From: Paraphaeosphaeria minitans
Lineage: Eukaryota; Ascomycota; Dothideomycetes; Pleosporales; Didymosphaeriaceae
DNA: 64,000 nt
Assembly (NCBI GenBank): GCA_015832175.1
Contig: WJXW01000010.1
Location: 1,973,282-2,037,281, forward strand
Direction: 5' to 3'
Positions within the stretch are counted from its first letter, which is position 1; every line of letters starts with the position of its first letter. A model generated the notes under the pieces. The model saw only the letters and a list, made by a program, of their open reading frames with translations. It did not search any database and was not told the origin of the DNA. A program made the translations under genes and the position numbers. Shown here piece by piece: positions 57,897 to 64,000 of the stretch.

Positions 57897-60800
57897 ATGG
57901 AGTTCTGCTGGGACGCTCGAGCTTCCGCGTCAAGCCCAGCTAACAGAGTACTAACATCACCACATCAACAGAACTCTCAGCAGCAACAGCAACTAGCAGG
58001 AGAAAACTTAGCGCAAGCTAATATACAAAAGTATATTCATTTTGTTAAGGAGTACGGCGTGCTTTGCTGCAGCGAGCACAAAGCCGGCATAGAAAATCTC
58101 GATGTACATCTCCGTCAAAAGCATAGTGTACCAGTTAACGAACGGAGGAAATTCATTGAAAGCTGCGCTCTTTTGAGAAGACAAGGGCTGGGCAGCGTTA
58201 CGCTACCAGACGCTGGCGGACCGCCAATCCAGGTCCTAGGAGCGCCGTTGGACGGCTTCCAATGCAAGCAGCCAGCATGCAGCTATCTTACGCGAAACAA
58301 GGGCCAGATACGACTACACTGCAACAGTCATGGGTTAGCGTTCAAGACGGGATCAGATGCGCTCTACCAGAAGGTAAAGATGCAGTCTTTCTTCCCCGCT
58401 TCAGGACGGCAGCGGTACTTTGTAGTTTGCGTCCCCGATGTAGCGGACAGCGGAGCAGACGCTAGGGCGCATAAAGAAGAGGTGGAAGACATTCTGGCAG
58501 AGTACGCGCGAACGCAGGAGGAGAGGAAGCGGCAAGAGCAGGTGATGGATGCAGAAGTCGCAAAGACAGACAAGACAGGCTGGTGGAAGTTTACAGAGTG
58601 GCCAGAGCACTTTGCGAACCGCAACTGCGTGCACCTTGCCCACGCGATCCGGCTGCCGCGCCGGGACGAGCCCAAGCTGCAGAAGGCCGCGCGGGCTGTG
58701 GAGCAGCTGGTGGAGCAGAGCGTCCGAGGGCTGTCCTCGCTACCACGTGAGACCCGACGATGGGTGAAGAGTGCGCAGGCCAACGAGATCCACCAGCAGC
58801 CGATAGCCCGACTGCAGAACCCAGAGAGCCAGGCGCGCTATGCTGGGTACATTGTGATGTTCGTGTGCTATGTCCTACGTATCGTCGCCGCCGAAGAAGC
58901 GGACAAGGAGAGCGAGGACACGGAGAGTAGCGAGGGCAGCAGCACCGACGACAGCAGCGACGGCGACGGCAGCAGCAGCGACTGCAGTGATGAGAGCCCG
59001 CCCGAGGCCCACACAGGTCGCCGAGTCAAAGTTGATCCCATGAAGGACGCGCGGGAGATGTTCCCATGGAAAGAGGACCAAAAGCTGCTGGCCACCATGC
59101 TCTGGGAGGCCCTGGACAGCAACGACGAAGCCGGCCACATCGTCCTAGTGCGCCGGATGCTTAGTACGTTCATCATGACGACCTACATCCGCAGTCCGTT
59201 TGAGAGCGGGCTCGTTCACTTTGCTGCTGTGCTTGGGTTCGATTCAGAGACACGTCGACTGCGCACCGCGAAGAACTATTCGTATCTAGTGGCTGGGATG
59301 GTGTACTGCGTTCGGGTGATCAGTGTCGAACACCTACTTCCGCCCGCGCAACGGGAACAGCAGGGCTTGGTGGAACGTGACCACTATCTTGACCTGAGAA
59401 AGCGCTTCCTAGCGGACGGGTCCTTCAGCCCGACGAGCCAGCTGCTTAGTCTGCTGGCCTATGGCAAGTTCATCGGCATGAATACCGGCAACGCGGGCAA
59501 CGCCTTCTGGTCAGAGGATAAGAAGATCTTCTACCTCAACGGTAGACCCATCGTTATACACCATTTCCAGCTGATGGCCCAAGAACTGTTGACCGAGCTG
59601 GAGGACCTGCTCTGGGGTGAGCTGCTCTGGGTCCGCAGTCCCGGTCAGCGTTTCCCGATCCGGCTCGACCTGATTCAGGACGATGTCGCGTGCACACGAC
59701 GCGGCATGTCCTTTGTCACGCACGGGAACAACGGCCTGGAGAATGGCTTGCGATGGATGCTCGAACGGATGATGCAGGACGAGCAGGGTCGGAAGCTCCG
59801 CTCCGGAGATGGGACTTGGAACGTTGCACGCGTGAAGCTGTACCTGCGCAGTGTCAAGCGCTTCAAGGAGCTGGAGCTTGCCAATCTCCACATTGACGAG
59901 GGAATGCCAGGTCGGGGCACCGAGATCACGTCGATGCGGTTCCGCAACGGAGCACTGCAGGACCGCAACCTCTTCGTGATGGACGGACAGATCATGACGG
60001 TGGTCCGTTACTACAAGTCGCAGTCGCAGTTCGACAAGCCCAAGGTCATCCCAAGGTTCCTGCCCTCGCGGCTCTCGCAGGTGCTCGTTGTGTACCTGGC
60101 GTACGTGCAGCCGTTCGAAGAGTACCTGACCGTGGAGGTGCTGGGCGGCAGCTTCACCGACTACCTGTGGGCCAACGAGCAGGGTCCGTGGCACACGGAT
60201 CACCTGACGCGGGTGCTGAAGCGCGAGACGGGCAAGCACCTGGGGGTGGCGCTGAACACGCTCGACTACCGACACACGGCGGTGGGGATTGGGCGGGAGG
60301 TGGTTGGGGATGTGTTTGGGCGGGGTTACCAAGACGAGGTGGGTGAGATTGAAGAGCCCGAGGTCGACGAGGACGGTGAGAGCCCGTTGGAGCTGCAGAG
60401 CGCGCGGACGACCAAGATCGGCCTGGCCAACTACAGCGTGCCCATCGATATTGTGAAGCATCTCAGCATGCGTTCGATCGAGACCTTCCGGCCGCTCAGT
60501 CGGCGCTGGCACGAGTTTCTAGGTGTGGATGGGCACGAGGTACGACCCAGTGCAGCCAGGAAGCGGCGATGGGAAGAAGAAGGAGACGGTCAAGACAAAG
60601 GGAGAGATGATCTCGCCGTGGTCGTGCCGCAGAAGAAAACCAAACCAGGGGGTGTCACTGCGAGTGCGATGTCTAGAGCGATGCAGCAGGCACTTGGCCA
60701 GGCTACTGCATCGTTCAAGTCGGACGAGCAGGAACAGGCCATGTTCGCTATGGTGAACGGTCAGACACCGCTGGTGGTCGTGCTCCCCACAGGTGGAGGC

Positions 60801-62318
60801 AAGAGTCTGCTGTTCATGGTGCCGGCCTGCCTCGACCATGCTGGCGTGACCGTGGTTGTGGTGCCGTTCCGCGCGCTGATCGAGGACCTGGCAACGCGTA
60901 TCCGCGCGCGCGGTATCGACTGCGTGGAATGGGTTAACCACGAGACGAACCCGGCCTCCGTCATGCTGGTTGGTGCTGATGTCGCCGGCGGCGCGGGGTT
61001 CCTGAAGTATGCCAGCTCGCTGAAGGATAAGAAGCAGCTGCAGCGGGTGGTGATTGACGAGTGCCATCTCATCATCACCTCCAGCCATTGGCGGCCGAAG
61101 CTGGCGAAGCTGCGGAATCTGCGCGTGCTTGCATGCCCGATCGTACTGCTGACGGCGACGCTACCGCCCGTGCTGGAGGGGGTGTTGGGTAGAAGCATGT
61201 TGATTCAAGCTGCCACCTACATCCGGGCCAGCACGGTGCGGCCCAACATCCGGTATTACGTGTCGTGGTGTGGGCGAGGTAAGGCCATGGAGGCAGCACT
61301 GGCCATGTGTCGACGGCGGCAGGAACAGCTGCGGGGTGGCCAGAAAGGCGTCATCTACTGCCACAGCAGGACTGCATGCGAAATGCTGGCAGGGGCGCTG
61401 GGCTGCAAGCACTACCACGCTGGCGAGTTGGATCGAACCGAGATCCTCGCCAGCTGGCTGGACGAAGGCGGGCTCATCGTGGCAACATCAGCGCTCGGTA
61501 CTGGGGTTAACTTTCCCAGCATCGTGTTCGTCTTGCACGTAGGCATGCCATGGAGCATGATCGACTACTGCCAGGAGAGTGGGCGTGCGGGGCGTAGCGG
61601 CGAGGTGGCGGACTCGGTCATCATCGTCGAGCCAGGTGAGGTGGAGAGGCGAATCCGGGAGGGTGGAGCGTCGGTGGACGTGTGCGCGATGGGCATGTTC
61701 ATCGAGAGCGAAGGCTGCCGGCGCGGGAAGATGAGCGAGTACATGGATGGGCAGCGGGTAGTGTGCAGTGACATGGACTCGGCTGGGTGCGATCGATGCG
61801 GTGAGGGCCGGATCGAGTGGCAGCAGGCCCAGTCGCTCGCGGCGAGTGAGTGGCAAGAGGTGGAGGCAAGCATGGACGAGCTGCGGGCCGGGTGTGCGAT
61901 ATGCTGGGTGCTGGGGCGGGCAGGCTGGCAAGAGCACAGAACGATGCTGTGCACGGCGCAGCCCATGATGATGGGGAGGGACATGGACGAGTTCCGGCGA
62001 GGGGTGCGCGACGCTGGGAACTGCCACAGCTGTCGAAGGTGCTGGGTGAGCCAGAAGTGGTGCGCGACAGGGCAGGACGTCGCGAACTCGTGCCAGTGGC
62101 CGAACATTGTGATTCCTGTGGCCAGGGCAGCAACGGGGATTGCGGATGGGCTTGAGATCATTCGGCAGTGCGGGTTCCAGGGCGAGTGCGAGGTTTCGTG
62201 CCAGGCGTACCAGGTATGGCTTGGACAGCGCCATTGTGAACGTATCTGGGGCGAATTTCTTAGTAATGCAATGGTAGTAGCTATAAGAGTTATTATAAAA
62301 CTTAAAGAGAAGAATTAG
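57897..62318 (+). CDS. TLH: Telomere-linked RecQ-type helicase, intact
   Basis: 1,473 residues, no intron needed. Residues 46-145 match the OrsD (DUF3505) pattern, with C57, C58, H61, H71 and H76, followed by a C2H2 finger (C123, C128, H141, H145). Residues 333-371 are an acidic Ser-rich linker. Residues 640-810 include TLDYRHTAVGIGRE (788-801), resembling the R-H box of tyrosine recombinases. The RecQ motor has Walker A LPTGGGKS (963-970), DECH (1054-1057), TAT (1086-1088), ATSALGTGVNFP (1196-1207) and QESGRAGRSG (1226-1235). A Cys-rich tail begins with a RecQ-type zinc site (C1274, C1290, C1298, C1301). RecQ enzymes unwind DNA 3' to 5'; TLH proteins are linked to telomere maintenance or recombination. 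ATG context is GCGATGG. The gene is GC-rich, but its last 20 codons are AT-rich and shared with copy 1. Confidence 0.96.
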   Translation: MEFCWDARASASSPANRVLTSPHQQNSQQQQQLAGENLAQANIQKYIHFVKEYGVLCCSEHKAGIENLDVHLRQKHSVPVNERRKFIESCALLRRQGLGSVTLPDAGGPPIQVLGAPLDGFQCKQPACSYLTRNKGQIRLHCNSHGLAFKTGSDALYQKVKMQSFFPASGRQRYFVVCVPDVADSGADARAHKEEVEDILAEYARTQEERKRQEQVMDAEVAKTDKTGWWKFTEWPEHFANRNCVHLAHAIRLPRRDEPKLQKAARAVEQLVEQSVRGLSSLPRETRRWVKSAQANEIHQQPIARLQNPESQARYAGYIVMFVCYVLRIVAAEEADKESEDTESSEGSSTDDSSDGDGSSSDCSDESPPEAHTGRRVKVDPMKDAREMFPWKEDQKLLATMLWEALDSNDEAGHIVLVRRMLSTFIMTTYIRSPFESGLVHFAAVLGFDSETRRLRTAKNYSYLVAGMVYCVRVISVEHLLPPAQREQQGLVERDHYLDLRKRFLADGSFSPTSQLLSLLAYGKFIGMNTGNAGNAFWSEDKKIFYLNGRPIVIHHFQLMAQELLTELEDLLWGELLWVRSPGQRFPIRLDLIQDDVACTRRGMSFVTHGNNGLENGLRWMLERMMQDEQGRKLRSGDGTWNVARVKLYLRSVKRFKELELANLHIDEGMPGRGTEITSMRFRNGALQDRNLFVMDGQIMTVVRYYKSQSQFDKPKVIPRFLPSRLSQVLVVYLAYVQPFEEYLTVEVLGGSFTDYLWANEQGPWHTDHLTRVLKRETGKHLGVALNTLDYRHTAVGIGREVVGDVFGRGYQDEVGEIEEPEVDEDGESPLELQSARTTKIGLANYSVPIDIVKHLSMRSIETFRPLSRRWHEFLGVDGHEVRPSAARKRRWEEEGDGQDKGRDDLAVVVPQKKTKPGGVTASAMSRAMQQALGQATASFKSDEQEQAMFAMVNGQTPLVVVLPTGGGKSLLFMVPACLDHAGVTVVVVPFRALIEDLATRIRARGIDCVEWVNHETNPASVMLVGADVAGGAGFLKYASSLKDKKQLQRVVIDECHLIITSSHWRPKLAKLRNLRVLACPIVLLTATLPPVLEGVLGRSMLIQAATYIRASTVRPNIRYYVSWCGRGKAMEAALAMCRRRQEQLRGGQKGVIYCHSRTACEMLAGALGCKHYHAGELDRTEILASWLDEGGLIVATSALGTGVNFPSIVFVLHVGMPWSMIDYCQESGRAGRSGEVADSVIIVEPGEVERRIREGGASVDVCAMGMFIESEGCRRGKMSEYMDGQRVVCSDMDSAGCDRCGEGRIEWQQAQSLAASEWQEVEASMDELRAGCAICWVLGRAGWQEHRTMLCTAQPMMMGRDMDEFRRGVRDAGNCHSCRRCWVSQKWCATGQDVANSCQWPNIVIPVARAATGIADGLEIIRQCGFQGECEVSCQAYQVWLGQRHCERIWGEFLSNAMVVAIRVIIKLKEKN

Positions 62319-62999
62319 GCCTAGAATATAGTACTTTACTTCTATTTTTTAAAAAATCTCACTTTGTACATATTATAGTAGAGTTAGCCTATCTATTATA
62401 GATTTTATTTTACTTTACTATATATTAGTATAATAGGATGTAAGTTTTAGAAATTATAGAAAAAATAGAAACTAGAGTCTTCTAGAAGAGTTTAGGAATT
62501 GTATAAAATAAGTAAATTTCTAAAAACCTAAGTACTAGTATTGATACTATCTTATAACTTATTAGAATTTAATAAAATTATAATTAAACTATATTTCTAC
62601 TTTTTTATAAACTTTACCACTAGTTATTAAATAGTAGTATACTTTTTTATATACTTATAATAATTTTTACTTATTTAGTAATCATAAGTTTTACTTTAAA
62701 TAGTTTATACTAATAGTATTATATAACTACTAGAGTGAAACTAAATTTAATTTTATATTAATAATTTATATTTCTATTAAAAAGAGAATATAAAAGAAAT
62801 TATTAAAGTAGTAGTATTTATAAGTAGAAGTAGGACTTATAAATAATAAAACTAAATTACTAAACTATGTAGTAGATAATAAATAATTTCTAGTTATTAT
62901 AAAATTAAGAAAAAAAAACTAAAGGGTTATTTTTTATTAAAGGGAAAATATATATTTCTAAAGTTATAGAAAATATAAAGTAATATAACTTTTTAAAAA
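62319..62999. other. AT-rich 3' flank of TLH
   Basis: No gene. About 99 percent identical to the flank of the dead copy 1 over the first several hundred bases, in contrast to the coding region. TTTTTTAAAAAATC at 62,345-62,358 may mark the transcript end region. Confidence 0.6.
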
Positions 63000-63590
63000 G
63001 TAATATAAGGTAAAGTTATTAACTATTCTATACAGGTATATAAGGTCGTGTTAAGTTATATAAAAGGATATAAATTATTATAAAGGGACATAAAGCTATA
63101 TAAAGTAATATGTAGTAAAGTTATTAAATATTTTATAAAGTTATATAAGGTTGTATTAAGTTATATAAAGGGATATAAATTATTATAAAGTAATATAAAG
63201 GTATATAAAGTAATATAAAGTAAAGTTATATAAGGTTGTATTAAGTTATATAAAGTGATATAAATTACTATAAAGCTATATAAAGTGATATATGGTAAAG
63301 TTATTAGATATTTAATAAAGTTATATAAAGTGATATAAATTGTAATAAAGTAATATAAAGCTATATAATACTATATAACTTTCTATAAAATAGTATAAGG
63401 TACAGTTATTAAATATTTTATAAAGGTTTATAAAGTAGTGTTAAGTTGTATAAAGTGATATAAAGTAACATAACTTTCTATAAAGGGATGTAAGGTGAAG
63501 TTATTAAATGTTATATAAAGTGGTATAAAGCTATATAAAGTAAAATAAAGTTATGTAGAGTAATATAGGATGGACTTATTAAATGTTGTT
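63000..63590. repeat. 20-bp AT-rich satellite before the telomere
   Basis: Same CTATAAAGTNATATAA-type units as at 42,131-43,090. The array here is short and irregular. Confidence 0.85.
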
Positions 63591-63773
63591 TAAAGTTATT
63601 AGTTATACTATAAAACAAACTTAGTAAGGAGAGAAGAATAAGCTTCTTATTATAAAACTTTATATAGTAGAGAAAAGTTAGGACTTTTTTAGAAAAGAGA
63701 TATAATATTATAACTAGATAAGGAGTATACTAATATAAGTTAAAGGGAGTTAAAGTAGGGAAAAATCTTGAGG
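63591..63773 (+). repeat. Subterminal sequence, also present internally
   Basis: Matches 43,094-43,290 (GTTATTAGTTATAC, then AATAAGCTTCTTAT, then TTTATATAGTAGAGAAAA). It links the satellite to the last GC-rich bases before the telomere. Confidence 0.75.
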
Positions 63774-63890
63774 TAGAATAGGAAACCCGTTTATAAGTGT
63801 ATAGGAGAGGTAGGATAGGAAACCCGTTCGTGAGTGCAAGGGAGAGGTGGGGTGGGTGGGCCCGTCGGGATGGGAAGAACCGCTGGTGCG
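63774..63890 (+). repeat. Two-unit subterminal repeat and RIP boundary
   Basis: Two adjacent units start ATAGGAAACCCGTT. The left unit reads TATAAGTGTATAGGAGAGG and the right one CGTGAGTGCAAGGGAGAGG, so the left has the C-to-T and G-to-A spelling and the right does not. From 63,815 to the telomere the sequence is GC-rich and apparently unmutated. Confidence 0.75.
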
Positions 63891-64000
63891 TAGGGTTAGG
63901 GTTAGGGTTAGGGTTAGGGTTAGGGTTAGGGTTAGGGTTAGGGTTAGGGTTAGGGTTAGGGTTAGGGTTAGGGTTAGGGTTAGGGTTAGGGTTAGGGTTA
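63891..64000 (+). repeat. Telomere, (TTAGGG)n
   Basis: About 18 uninterrupted TTAGGG repeats running to the last base. The G-rich strand reads 5' to 3' toward the right, so the chromosome ends to the right of this window. No degenerate repeats lie inside the array. Confidence 0.98.

Noticed and set aside
58364..62234. Many open frames on both strands inside the TLH gene, including a 333-codon minus-strand frame at 59,511-60,512
   Set aside because: They are by-products of the GC-rich gene. None shows a domain, and all are overlapped by the 1,473-codon frame with full RecQ motifs.
1..64000. tRNA, rRNA or other structured RNA genes
   Set aside because: I looked for tRNA-like boxes and rRNA-like stretches and saw none that could be supported.

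Overview
The window is the right-hand end of a chromosome of a filamentous ascomycete fungus. It ends in about 18 perfect TTAGGG repeats (63,891-64,000), carries one intact telomere-linked RecQ-type helicase (TLH) gene next to that telomere, and is otherwise saturated with the scars of repeat-induced point mutation (RIP). Paired copies differ almost only by C-to-T and G-to-A transitions, mostly CpA to TpA, and former reading frames are broken mainly by TAG and TAA where a paralogue has Trp or Gln. The species cannot be named from sequence alone.

Layout, left (centromere side) to right. Module A1 (1-17,257) has a hypothetical gene, a minus-strand SNF2-type ATPase gene split by a complete 7.1-kb Ty3/gypsy element (3,722-10,860, 193-bp LTRs, 5-bp target duplication), and the start of a zinc-knuckle plus SF1-helicase gene. 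Module B1 (from 17,258) has an 11-residue-coding tandem repeat, a hypothetical minus-strand gene, a large OrsD/RecQ-like helicase gene and a minus-strand Lys/Glu/Gly-tailed gene. A repeat-rich spacer (26,690-28,246) follows. Module A2 (28,247-40,633) is A1 without the retrotransposon and with the complete SF1 helicase. Next comes an AT-rich 20-bp satellite zone (40,634-43,952) containing a relic of a former chromosome end. Then a RIP-destroyed TLH copy (44,220-48,644), a right-truncated module B2 (49,347-57,634), the intact TLH gene (57,897-62,318), more satellite, a subterminal sequence and the telomere.

Almost every recognisable non-retrotransposon gene is a nucleic-acid ATPase: SNF2, UPF1-like SF1, and two RecQ families sharing an OrsD zinc region, a recombinase-like middle and a RecQ motor. 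Only the terminal TLH is intact. The junctions suggest that the end grew outward by repeated capture of new subtelomeric blocks at 3-5 nt microhomologies, with RIP destroying each older layer. Modules B and TLH each begin at the same base beside unrelated neighbours, so they may be discrete mobile units with a defined left end. That is inference; the repeat structure and RIP pattern are seen directly. Limits of RIP-broken genes are approximate because their starts, stops and introns cannot be read with certainty.
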